Of a stretch of 64,000 bases of DNA, positions 52,494 through 62,216 are shown piece by piece (within the stretch, counting starts at the first letter, position 1; each line of letters starts with the position of its first letter). Source of the DNA: Rhynchosporium graminicola (Eukaryota > Ascomycota > Leotiomycetes > Helotiales > Ploettnerulaceae); contig FJUW01000012.1 in assembly GCA_900074885.1 (NCBI GenBank), positions 1,924,990 through 1,988,989 of the forward strand. Reading direction: 5' to 3'. The position numbers and the translations under genes were made by a program. Below the pieces are notes generated by a model. The model saw only the letters and a list, made by a program, of their open reading frames with translations, was not told the origin of the DNA and made no database searches.

Positions 52494-52761
52494 TATGACG
52501 ATAGCTCACCTGAATATCATATAAGAAGAAGGATAGATACTAGGGCCCAAGTTCATAGGTATCCCGGTATAACTAGTATCCGACTCGGTATAGTATCGGA
52601 CTAGTACCGGTATATATATATAAGGTACCTCGCACTCTATCTCTCTTCTTCTTCCTTCCTTATCTTTTTGTTTCCTTCGTAGTAGACTATATAAGATCGC
52701 TCATAGCATCCCTACTTATTTATTCTTACTTATATACCGCCTCGAGTCTTGTGTCGTTACA
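52494..52761 (+). repeat. E4 3' LTR
   Basis: 268 bp. The end retains GTGTCGTTACA. It is preceded by a polypurine AGGGGGGGGGTAA and followed by CTTAT. Confidence 0.95.
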
Positions 52762-52766
52762 CTTAT

Positions 52767-53166
52767 TCTTTCTTAGAATACTAAATACTTTATCTAATTT
52801 CTATTTCTTTATAATCTAAAGCTTATTCCGTATCCCTTATATATATTCTTCCGCCGAATTATCTCTAGATACTTCAGAGGCCCTTAATATAATATTAGTA
52901 GGGCATAGAGGGCTTAATAGGAGGGGAGGGGTAGATCGCAGCGCGGATAATTCGCTCGTAGGTAATAGTAGGCGGAATCGATTATAGGGCGTAGGCGTCG
53001 GAGAATTAGGGGATAAAGGAGGTAGATCGGATAGCTCGCTAGTAGGATATATTATAGAAGCGCAAGTAAGAGGAGCCGGAGTATATAGGGTATATATAAG
53101 TAGAGTATAGGAGAAGGGTAATAGCGAAGAATATAGCTAGCTATACTATCGGGACTGTGAATTATA
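52767..53166 (+). pseudogene. Unidentified intron-containing gene, 3' part (after E4)
   Basis: In phase with the second exon left of E4, the frame reads FFLRILNTLSNFYFFII, then FRIPYIYSSAELSLDTSE and a Gly/Arg-rich tail (LVGHRGLNRRGGVD, VGVGELGDKGGRSD), ending with CEL and TAA at about 53,166. Only a few TAG/TAA codons interrupt it. Low mutation load compared with the Gypsy copies fits a single-copy gene hit by spreading RIP. The function is unknown. Confidence 0.42.
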
Positions 53167-53363
53167 AGTAGGTATATATATCCTAACGAGATTCTAGTAT
53201 ATCAAGAGTTATAGAAAATTAATTAGGCTTTCTTTTATACTCTTTATATTATTAATTACTTTCAAGTAGAGTATCGAAGTATACGATAGGAACGATAGTA
53301 GTAGTTATTATAATCTCCTACTAAGAAGTACGCTCTAGCTACTGATAATCACTAAACTTACTT
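53167..53363. other. AT-rich spacer at the edge of the RIP block
   Basis: No gene is supported. CpA and TpG reappear gradually here. Confidence 0.4.
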
Positions 53364-53497
53364 AGACCCTCCGGCGGGTTTTCAGATCTCTAGCCTCTTA
53401 TTAGCTAACTTACTTCAACTTACCTTAATTGACTTAGTATAGCGCTAATTAGCGATAAGTAGGGCAGAGCTGAAAAATCCCGCAGCTAGGAGGGTCT
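53364..53497. mobile_element. ~134-bp miniature inverted-repeat element (candidate MITE)
   Basis: Terminal inverted repeats: AGACCCTCC-GGCGGGTTTTCAG at the left and the reverse complement of AGACCCTCC(TAGCT)GCGGGATTTTTCAG at the right (ends 53497). The centre contains TTACTTCAACTTACCTTAATT, a copy of the motif scattered through the RIP block. The target duplication is unclear (TA/TG). It sits exactly at the composition border. Confidence 0.6.
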
Positions 53498-53703
53498 GAT
53501 TTATGAGATAACGCGTCCGAGGCCTGTGCGTGGGCGGGGCTAAAAACGTGACTGCTTTATCACCGGGCATCTCCAAAGTAAACTCTCGCCGTTAACTAAT
53601 GCCCCTTTTTCCATCATAATTCGTTTCCATCATTTTCCCACTACCTGTTACTGTCAAACGTTTAGCCATTACTTCTGTCTGACGCGAGAGAAGAATTTCA
53701 AAA

Positions 53704-54842
53704 ATGGCTGCCTGCATCAGCATTGGCCAACGCCTCGAAGGAAAAGTCGGAAGTTATTTCGTCTCTGCCCAAGTCGCCAGAGACATCTGGACTGCTACGT
53801 GAGATCAACTTCGTCCTAGTCAACCTCCTCCTATCTAATTTCTGCCAGGAAAAGCAACTCTCAGGCTGGAAAATTTATCATCAAGGCAGCTCCGCTGGAA
53901 CGCCTTGAAAACGAACGGGATGTTTTGAAGCATTTCCGTACTTGTCCATATATACGTCAGGTGCTAGACGAAACCAGGAATCCTCCAACTTTGATTCTGC
54001 AACACTTGGACGACAACTTATTACATGCATCGGGCATCCAGACTCTACAAAGTTCAGATGTAAAGTTTGTGGCAAAAAGAGTACTCCAAGCAATTCAGGC
54101 TTTGCATGAAGATGGGTATACACATACTGGTAGGTTAGATGTCGCATGCCGCCTTACATCAAATTCCGAGACTGCAACTAATACGTATACTCACAGATAT
54201 CAAACCGGACAACATTCTCGTCAATTATGGCACTGGTTCATCTCGCTTTGCTGATGTTCAACTGGCTGATTTCGGTGATGTTACTCGGATAGACACCAAG
54301 GATTACCTAAAGGTCGGGATGGATGGACCGCATGTAGGAGCTGCTATTTTTCGAAGTCCCGAGGCCATGATGCAGCTCAGATGGGGCCAGTCGACGGACA
54401 TTTGGTCATTTGGCGCGACGGTAGGTGATACAAGCAGGTCTGAGATTGTATTTTTTGAATTACGCTCACGTTTGCTTAGCTTATAAGTCTCATTTGGGGT
54501 CTCAACTGGCATATGTTCAAGCCAGATCCCAAGGATGCCACAGCTGATGACGAGGAGTACCTGATCCATATCATCATAAGACAACTGGCCCATTTTGGTC
54601 CTGTTCCCAAATCTTACATAGATCTCATTCCGAGAGAAGACGGTGACAGATGGTCAATTCTAGGGTCAGCAACCCAGTATATCAAGGACAACCAGAAGCA
54701 AAGGCCTTTTAGACTAATCGAGGACGACTGCCTGACAGAGGAGGACAGGGAGTTTCTATTAAAGGTCATGAAATGGGACCCCAGGGATCGTCCAACTGCG
54801 AAGCAGTTATTGCAGGATAAGTGGTTCAGTGAAGTACCATAG
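53704..54842 (+). CDS. SRPK-like Ser/Thr protein kinase, four exons, 320 aa
   Basis: Exons 53704-53798, 53849-54129, 54197-54420 and 54480-54842; the three introns (50, 67 and 59 bp) have GT-AG ends and all phases agree, giving 963 nt. ATG at 53704 puts GQRLEGKVGSYFVS at the N-terminus as a short N-lobe. The catalytic Lys is in FIIKAAP, the catalytic loop is HTDIKPDN (HTD rather than HRD, as usual in SR-protein kinases), DFG is in LADFGDVT, the APE position is RSPEAMM, followed by DIWSFG and the C-lobe ending DKWFSEVP. It lacks the long N-terminal extension and the spacer insert of true SRPKs. It probably phosphorylates Ser/Thr substrates; the role is unknown. Its relative lies at 58206-59787. 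Confidence 0.85.
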
Positions 54843-56598
54843 GCCATTATGACTTTCCTTTACTTCTGAATGAACGGGATTATGCTATTTTGCAGTGTAT
54901 CTGGGGCAGGAGAGATGTATCTGTCAGCCAGAGTTTGGCCTCTTCAAACTGCAATTCAATATGGCAGGCCTCTTGAGCGGTAGAGCTTAGAAAAGCCGCC
55001 GCCGTGATACAGCTATACTGAAGTTATGAACGACTTTTTTAATGTAGATGAAAGTGGATTATCGGAGCACTGAAATCAAGATGTGAATCGCACATAAAGT
55101 TTCACTTCCGAAAGACACGCACTGGTGTTTTACTTTTAGGTGGACAATCGACTTTATTTTCGAACTACAGCTATACTTATGGCTCATATCTGATTGTTTG
55201 TCCCCTGATCTAGCACTGTTTTCTCGAAACAGTGTTTGCGTGAGCTTGGGTAGCGTAATTAGTTATTTCGTAATAAATATCTACAAGATGATTAGATATG
55301 TTTAATTATCTTTCGGGGTATGAATCGTGGTTTTTTTAGCCCTTTAACCCATCGATATACAAAAATCTCACCTTGTTATGGCTTACTTTAATCTTAATCA
55401 CAAATTCGCTAGTGACAAGGATATAGCTACCTACTGTTCGATCCTACTCCATACGTCTCCTAGGTGACCTTGTCATCATAACCATGCTAAAAAAGCTATT
55501 TAAAGACATAGCATGAAGTTTTGCTATAGGCATAAAATAATAGAAAGTAAAGAGTCTTACATAAGCTTACGAAGTGCTGAGCTCAAGTATTGTATACATC
55601 CATTTCTTATCTAGGTTCTGACTGAAGCTTGGTAAAGTGATATCATTATTAACTATTACTCATAGGAAAGAGTCGTTGAGTGTTTCACTGTAGATATTTT
55701 TACTTATCATATGACTATACGTGGCTTAATCCCTAGTCCAATTTATAGCGGATGAACAAGTTGTAACCTTGAGTCTGAATTCAATCAAACCCCCATTATT
55801 CATATTATTAAAGGGTTATAAAGTCAGATCAATAGGAGATTGCGAAGAACAGAAGAACACCAAGGCTCGGCGAGTCTACCATAGTTTTATACTATCCGAA
55901 CCGGGCCTTAAAGAACTTCCTTCTACTTGAGGATAATTTCATGCACCGTCTTAACTAGGCTTCTGTTGGGTTTACATATCAAATTACGTAAACATCTACT
56001 CGGGATTGCTTGAGGATTAAGGGATTCACATATAGTAGATACTTTGAATCTCAAAGAATCTAAAGAAGCAGGAGAAAGTCTAGATGAAATAAATAATATA
56101 AGTTTACCATGTGCGGTATGCTCTGCTCCCTACAAGTACAATGACTTTCACTCGAATGTCCCTTTTCAGCAAACAGACCGTCTTAGTCATAAGGTTCGAT
56201 AACGATAATTCCGCCGATCACTGATGAGGACTACTTTGTTGTCGAATTCAGGCAGTTGAAGGTATCGGCACCCCCATCATTCGACTTCTCACAACTTAGA
56301 ATGGGTATATCGTTATTTCACGCTGAGTTCTCCGCCCGTAAATGACGACCACCACTAACAGTCAGGTAGATACGGTGGTAGAAGCAGTGCCTATCATCGA
56401 GTCCGAGCATCTGAGTCCGTCCCGGACGAAGAAGATTTTGTTACAAATTCCATCATTTCAAGACGTGACAATGCTGTAGGGTCATAAAAATCGTAGTATA
56501 CTTTCTACTAATATAGGCATCAATATAAAATGTTATACTAAGGTGCGTGGAACTACAATCAAAATAATTGATCGACAGAATTGAATCCTCCTAAAGCA
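54843..56598. other. Intergenic region, no gene seen
   Basis: About 1.75 kb of ordinary composition with no supported frame. An 8-bp-stem hairpin (CACTGTTT..AAACAGTG) lies at 55214-55234. Confidence 0.5.
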
Positions 56599-57131
56599 CT
56601 ATTTAACCCATTTCCAATCTGTGCCATCCCAGTATGTTTCAGCCCGAGCACTCTCGTCCCAGTACACATACGCCTCAAGGTCGTTCGCCCAGCGCTTATT
56701 CATTTGCATTTCGTTGTCCCACTGCCAGCCACTACTGCCACCGTCTGAGCTCAGAGAGTCCTCGGCCATTTCGGACACCTTGTCTTTGCCTTTGCCTTTG
56801 TCTTTGCCTTCACCATGCTTGTCTTCGGAAGTTACCGCTGCGTTGGAACCTCCCAATGCGAAACTTTCGCAATAGTCCGGATCAAGCCAGACTGCGTCCT
56901 CCCAAGCTCCTCAGCGGTAGTAGCTGCGACTTGGAGTGTTGGCCATTTCTCGTTGGTGGGCTTGACAGGCCCGTTAGGATAGATGTGCAACGAGGTTTCT
57001 CGGTCGTCCCTCTTGAGATTTTTTCTACCAATTGCTCCAGAGCCATGAAATGGATCGTTGCGACCCTTCTGATGTGGAATTGGGTGAGGGTTACCGCTGC
57101 AGAGGAAAATCAAATTCGCTATCCGAGGCAA
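56599..57131 (-). CDS. Small hypothetical gene, acidic/Trp-rich C-terminus, exon structure uncertain
   Basis: Two overlapping minus-strand frames look coding. The upstream one (57,131-56,832) contains NGPVKPTNEKWPTLQ and AEELGRTQSGLIRTIAK. The downstream one (from about 56,925 to 56,599) reads WEDAVWLDPDYCESFALGG, a Lys/Gly repeat (EGKDKGKGKDK), then a Trp/Tyr-rich tail ending TDWKWVK and stop. A single intron with GT donor near 57,030 and an AG near 56,920 would join a start near 57,131 to the downstream frame, but a frameshift is equally possible. No domain is recognised. The downstream frame is the better supported half. Confidence 0.4.
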
Positions 57132-58205
57132 AAATTTACAGAACTTCGCGAGAGAAAGAAGGGTATGAGGATTTACAGTTCTTACCGAATTTCCCCAACA
57201 GTTACGCTGCCAACTTTACTAGTGATATGAGGGTAGTTTACTTCAACAGTGTCAAGTTATTCTTCAATACCCCTCTCGATCCAGTCGACCGGCTTCGATG
57301 TCTTGACCGGCAACAACTTCACCGCTTTAGCAGCTCGGTGGTGGATGAGAAAGCTCGAGACATTATTTAATGCATTGAGGAGGTGATCTCTAAGCACAAT
57401 GTCTAGTATGGAAGGCGGAGAAAGAGGATATATGTGTATATTGGAGGCATATGAGCAGGCCTTTGTAAATTGAGGAGGTTTCGAACAAAGTGCGCCGACA
57501 TGATGTATTTGTACATAAATCAACCCATGAATTGATGACTGGAAGAACAATAGCCACTCAAAGCCAACTACATTCTAAGGTCATTTTTGGCCAAATGGGA
57601 TGTCGAAACCCATTTAATTGGAAAAGCTGCCGCGCGATTGACAGTGAGTATGATCTCACACGATAGCGCCAGTACATGATGAGGTTGATAATCGCCAAGG
57701 TGTTGTTGATATTGGCGAGTACGTGAGCGACCAGTCTGTCTTTGTTGGTGTCGCAGGTGGACGGAGGATACCGGTGGCCTAGACTTGGAATAAAGGGATT
57801 TCTTACAGAGAGCTCGTTCTTGATGCGCTGGACAATACATACAATACAGCCTTGGTATGCGACGAGAAGATGTGGCCTGGTCGCCTGATCACCTGATGCT
57901 ATTACAAGGTGGATTCATCTCGACCCTTTCCCTTCATGGTTCGGCGCATGGCCAGACGCTTATCTTGTACAACGCTAGGTCATCACTATACTATGTAAGC
58001 GATCATGTTTTATCGCTCTTTTTGGTGTCAAGGTTACGGGACCCATTATGCCAATCCTTTGTTGACCCTCGCCTGTTTCTTTTTCCCAATTTTGACCTGG
58101 TCTCTCTGTCCGTGTTGCTGGCGACCAAACAGCCAATGAGCCGTTACAACAACCGCTCTCACTACAGCACAAAAGGCCCCCTCATGTCTTCGCCGCTTCA
58201 AAGCA
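57132..58205. other. Intergenic region with short coding-like scraps
   Basis: A minus-strand scrap (about 57,400-57,257: LLPVKTSKPVDWIERGIEE and stop) and a plus-strand scrap (about 57,660-57,780: DEVDNRQGVVDIGEYVSDQ, followed by a stop, then NKGISYRELVLDALDN in the same frame) read like protein but lack starts and continuity. They may be remains of lost genes. The final stretch is pyrimidine-rich (about 58,010-58,205) and probably serves as promoter of the kinase. Confidence 0.35.
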
Positions 58206-59787
58206 ATGTTACAACCTTTCTCGTCATCTCCTCGGTTGTTCAGGTGTTTACGCTCATCTTTCTCAAGAGGCATGTCGGCGGCTAGCTCAGGACCACCACG
58301 CATGATATATAATGCTATTGACGAAGAAACAATCCCCAACTATCGCCCAGCCGACTATCATTCTACGCATCCGGGTCAAGTCCTGAACGAGAGGTATCGG
58401 ACAATCACAAAATTGGGATGGGGCTATGGTTCTACCGTCTGGCTGGCAGAAGATCTGCAGCGGTATACTCCAGCCGTCATCGCCTCGTTTCTGGCTTTGC
58501 TAATTGTTGGTAGATGCAAAGAGCGCCTCGTGTCTCCGCAATACGTCGCGGTCAAGATCGGTACGTGCCGATATCGCAGCATTGCTGCTGCTGAGCACGA
58601 AATGAAGGTCTCCAAGCGCATTTCCACCGCCAATCCGTCGCATCCTGGCGCTAGTTACATCCGGGCTCCGATTGACAACTTCCAAATCGATGGCTCGGAG
58701 GGGTCACACATATGTTTGGTTTACCACCCTATGAGGGAAACGTTGTATGACTTTCGAAGCCGATTTAAGAACAAGCGATTTCCGCCGCAAATTCTCAAGC
58801 TTTATATTGCTCTTGTTCTACAAGGACTCAACTATCTTCATTCCGAGTGCCATATCATTCATACGGGCAAGTCTCCAATGTCCTTGCAAACAGGAATCTA
58901 CTAGCTTCGATGAGCTAACGGTCCAGATCAGACCTGAAAGAAGATAACGTTTTGGTCAACCTAGAGAGTCAGTCAGTCCTGGAAGATTTTGTACAGAAGC
59001 AAACTCCCATGGTTCGACACGTGACAGATCATGACCACATTACGTATTTGTCAAATTGTGATTTCGGGCCACTTCGAGACTACTTTATCCTTCCAGAGAT
59101 TGCCGACTTGGACCTAGCACAGTTTGGTGACGGGCCGATCCGTATTCATCCCGCCCAACCCCACCGCTACCGCGCGCCAGAAGTCATTCTAGGAACTGGA
59201 TGGTCCTATAGTGCAGATATCTGGAATGTAGGCGTTTTGGTATGTGACTCATGCGCTCCTTTGACGGAAGACAGCTCTGACATTGTAGATATGGAATATG
59301 ATGGAAGGCAAAGATCTATTCACCAATCTTAAAGACGAGCAAGGACACTACAATGTTCACGCTCACCTTGCGCAGATGATTGCCCTACTTGGTCCCCCTC
59401 CGAAGGCTCTACTTGATCGGGAAAGGAGTTTCCGGAAGTTGACATTCACTCCTGAAATCCAGAACCCCAAAGGAGAGTCCTGTAGAAATGCATTTCAGTA
59501 CTTTGGCGGACCTTTTTTTGATGATAATGGTAAGGATCAAATTGACCAACCCTGTAAGAGACTTTAATATATTGACCACCCCTTGTCCACCAGGAGTTTT
59601 CGTCCGCAAGGATTTGATCCCGCAGCGCCTCGGAATTACCGAGACTATCACGCTTTTTCAGGGAGAGGAAAAACAGCAATTCCTCGACTTTGTGAGCAAG
59701 ATGCTACAATGGCAGCCGGAAAAGAGAAGCACAGCCAAGGACCTGCTCGAGGATCCTTTTCTGCAGCTGGATGACGAGGCTTATTAA
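58206..59787 (+). CDS. SRPK-family Ser/Thr protein kinase, five exons, 450 aa
   Basis: Exons 58206-58462, 58514-58866, 58932-59239, 59289-59529 and 59594-59787; introns of 51, 65, 49 and 64 bp, all in consistent phase (1,353 nt). Intron 2 has a GC donor (GCAAGT) and is the only way to keep HT-D in frame. The N-terminus (MLQPFSSSPRLFRCLRSSF...) is basic and Ser-rich and could be a mitochondrial presequence or just upstream sequence; a second Met follows at residue 23. Motifs: PNYRPADYHSTHPGQVLNERY (about 45-66), Gly loop LGWGYGSTVWLA, VAVKIG, HTDLKEDN, DLDLAQFG (DxG region, atypical), HRYRAPEVILG, ADIWNVG, and a C-terminal LLEDPF. This is the classic SRPK layout with a short spacer. Expected role: phosphorylation of Ser/Arg-type substrates. 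Confidence 0.9.
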
Positions 59788-60473
59788 TGAGTTGAAAAGC
59801 CAGAAGCCGAAGATGGGCTGTTCAACATCTAGTCCCGTTTGTATACATACCTTTGCTGTGCTTGTCATCATCTGGGCGAAGTCTTTATTCTTGCCCAGGT
59901 AATGCTTAAGTTAATTGAGCGGCACCTGGATAGCTACAGTGTTCGATGGCGATGATCACTTAAAATAAGTTGACACACGCCACACGATACAAAGGTAGAG
60001 TGGAATACACCAAAGGCGCCACGTGTTGTGGAAGGACAGGCCCAGCCACAGCAAAAAAGTAACATACCTTGAAGGCAATGAGTATGATTTTGAACCTTTC
60101 CGAATAAGCCGGCTTGACGTAGTATAACGTGGCCTAGCGTAACTTTAGGGTACACAAAGAGCTCTTTCTCTCCTCAAGAAGAGAGCTATTGAACTCAGAA
60201 TATACTGCCTCAGCCAGAAATCGTAACACAATGAAAGCTTAAAGGCAGTGTAGTGCAATAATTGACACCCCTGGACATATTCGTTCGGCGTATTTCATAG
60301 ATTCTGGAATGGATGTTGAATACTGTTAGATTAGTGCCAGATCTGCTCAAGGGTGGAAAACGACTGTCACAACCTATTTATGACTGGTATTGCTTAACAG
60401 GACCTATTTGGATCGTTGCATAAATACGTAAACCAGAGTATTTTAATGTTTTGCCGATACAGTATAGATTATA
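59788..60473. other. Intergenic region, no gene seen
   Basis: About 690 bases with no supported frame. It probably contains the 3' end of the kinase transcript. Confidence 0.5.
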
Positions 60474-60475
60474 TA

Positions 60476-61075
60476 CCTTAGAGGCTAGGGCAGAGAGAGG
60501 TATTTGAGTGGCACGGAATGGTCAAAGGACGGTCAAAGGACGGTCAAAGGACGGTTCTGTAGTTTTGAATAGTCCTCTAAATAGGGAATCACCAGGGGAC
60601 GGAAAGTAGATAAATGGGACGGTAATTAGGTAAAGGCGATAGTAATTAGGTAAATAGATTTCTCGTGCCTTCCCATTTAAGTACTTGGAGTAGAATTACT
60701 CAGTTGCACTCCCAATTTCGTCCCGTTTTTCGGTATCAATATCAGGCTTTCAACTTTAACATAGTGCTTGAAAGGAGTTGATTGTCGGTTTGCAAAATTA
60801 CACTCTAGGTAAGCATTGCTCTTAGTACTACCTAGTACTATTAAAGGAGGGTAAATGAAGAAGTTTATGCCTGCCCCGCATGTGCTATTCAGTGCCGTTC
60901 TAGGACCGTTCTTAGCTTTATGAATCATTACTAGCTGTAGAATCATTCCGCTTTTAAGAGTATTCTTACTATTGCACTATCAGAGACCCGTCACCTGGTG
61001 ATTCTCTTTTTTACCTCTGTTCATACACTGAACCGTCCCGTGAAGGTGATTTTACACCTGCCCTTGCCTGTAAGG
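60476..61075. mobile_element. 600-bp MITE with long imperfect inverted repeats and TA target duplication
   Basis: The left end CCTTAGAGGCTAGGGCAG (60476 on) matches the reverse complement of the right end CCTTACAGGCAAGGGCAGG (to 61075). TA flanks both ends (60474-60475, 61076-61077). Inverted similarity continues inward for more than 100 bases (GGACGGTTC, GAATCACCAGG-GACGG). Three 11-bp units of GGTCAAAGGAC lie at 60520-60552. No transposase frame is present. The TA duplication suggests a Tc1/mariner-type source. Confidence 0.8.
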
Positions 61076-61077
61076 TA

Positions 61078-61226
61078 AAGATTAGGCTCCGGGTACCTGA
61101 TAATAGCCTTATAAATTATTTTTAGTAACGATTGCACTACTACGTTTCAATCGTTTGCGAGTGCTTCCTGTCTTAGAGAAATCTTCCAGAATTCATGATA
61201 TACGACTTTTATGTTCTTCTTATCAG
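61078..61226. other. Short spacer between two transposons
   Basis: Nothing recognised. Confidence 0.4.
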
Positions 61227-61228
61227 TA

Positions 61229-62021
61229 CAGTGAAACCCCTGTTATAACGATCACCGTTATAACGATATTTCCATTATAGCGATATATTTCCACGGACGG
61301 AGCGTTTTCTTATATAATTCCTAATATCAACGATATCGTTACCAAATTGCCGTATATCGTTATATCAGTTCAGCTCGGTATGCCTCGAATATCAATTACA
61401 ATTGAGAAGCGACGAGCTCTACGATAGGTATTCCGGAGTTAGTTTATAAACGTAAGTAATACGACAATTTACAACTGCTTCCGGAAATCAACTCTAGTCG
61501 TAGCTCTAATAGCTCTTCCGATATCACCTCAGCTAGCTGATCTTGCATAGCTTTATTAATAAGCTTTAACAGTAGCAGATATCAGGGACGCTATGAGTTT
61601 AAGTAACTTCTTGAACCCCCCGGAAGAAGCTATAACGGACGCAATTGATATAGAGAACGAGTAGACTGACAACGCTTTATTATAAGAGATAATAGAAGAT
61701 CACTTGCAAAGCGAAACTCCAGAGGATGAAGACGAGGCTGGAGACTCAGTTCTAGAGCCAGAATACTCTATTCAAGACGCAAGGCAGGCTTTAAAGGTAT
61801 TACTTTGCTTTACAGAGAAGCAAAGAACTATGAATACAAGTTATATACGAGTAATTAAGCGCTACGAGCAGGAGTTGCAGTCTATAGAGAGAGACTCGCT
61901 CTCCTAGGGTTCCCTTGATAAGTGGCTTATATAATACAAACTCGTTCCTTTATAACGATATATCCGTTATAACGATATTTTTGACTATCCCGAATCAATC
62001 GTTATAACAGGGGTTTCACTG
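61229..62021 (+). mobile_element. 793-bp internally deleted pogo/Tigger-type DNA transposon
   Basis: Perfect terminal inverted repeats CAGTGAAACCCCTGTTATAA (left from 61229, right to 62021) with TA on both sides (61227-61228, 62022-62023). Subterminal GTTATAACGATAT repeats occur in both ends. It keeps only the C-terminal tail of a transposase (next entry), so it cannot move itself. Confidence 0.88.
61550..61907 (+). pseudogene. C-terminal fragment of a pogo-type (DDE) transposase
   Basis: The plus frame reads TVADIRDAMSLSNFLNPPEE, then two or more stops (TAG near 61,660 and TAA near 61,683, Gln-type), then an acidic stretch (ETPEDEDEAGD) and a helical tail (SIQDARQALKVLLCF...YIRVIKRYEQELQSIERD) ending TAG at 61,907. 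An acidic linker followed by a Leu/Arg-rich helix is the usual C-terminus of fungal Fot/pogo transposases. The DNA-binding and DDE catalytic parts are deleted. Confidence 0.65.
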
Positions 62022-62216
62022 TATACTATCGATGGATTTTCTTGGTGCGAGGTCACGATCGAGGGAGCCGGTCCGTCCCGGTCCCGCTTCTTTATATTGT
62101 AGCCGACATCGCGCGGTTCGCAGAATTACAGGCGCAGGGACTGCTCATTTCCGGCTCGATCCTGTAATTCTCAACCTAATCATCACTTTTACGAGCTTTA
62201 TTGCATCCTATACACC
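62022..62216. other. Spacer and likely promoter of the ankyrin gene
   Basis: GC-rich stretch (GGTCCGTCCCGGTCCCG) then a short AT-rich part before ATG at 62217. No frame is supported. Confidence 0.35.

Larger units (their letters stand above)
42026..52761 (+). mobile_element. E4: chromodomain Ty3/Gypsy retrotransposon split by nested E6
   Basis: Same family as E1-E3. LTRs lie at 42026-42293 and 52494-52761. The target duplication CTTAT (42021-42025, 52762-52766) is perfect. E6 sits between the protease and RT regions (44,733-47,684, with a 5-bp duplication TACTA/TACTG, the mismatch being a RIP-type G/A change). Without E6 and one duplication the element is about 7,779 bp, matching E1 and E2. 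Confidence 0.95.

Noticed and set aside
1..53500. CRISPR arrays or prokaryotic mobile islands
   Set aside because: The repetitive look comes from RIP-driven TA enrichment; no regularly spaced repeats with unique spacers exist, and the genes have spliceosomal introns.
56634..57230. 198-codon plus-strand frame
   Set aside because: It reads the complement of the Lys/Gly-rich minus-strand repeat as Leu/Cys/Pro-rich protein. Typical shadow of the opposite strand.
57032..57370. 112-codon plus-strand frame
   Set aside because: No recognisable motif, and it overlaps the minus-strand hypothetical gene and a coding-like minus-strand scrap.
57857..58285. 142-codon plus-strand frame upstream of the second kinase
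   Set aside because: Composition looks like translated promoter DNA, it overlaps the start of the kinase in another frame, and no motif is seen.
60677..60946. 89-codon minus-strand frame within the 600-bp MITE
   Set aside because: No transposase motif, and it sits between inverted arms of a non-coding element.
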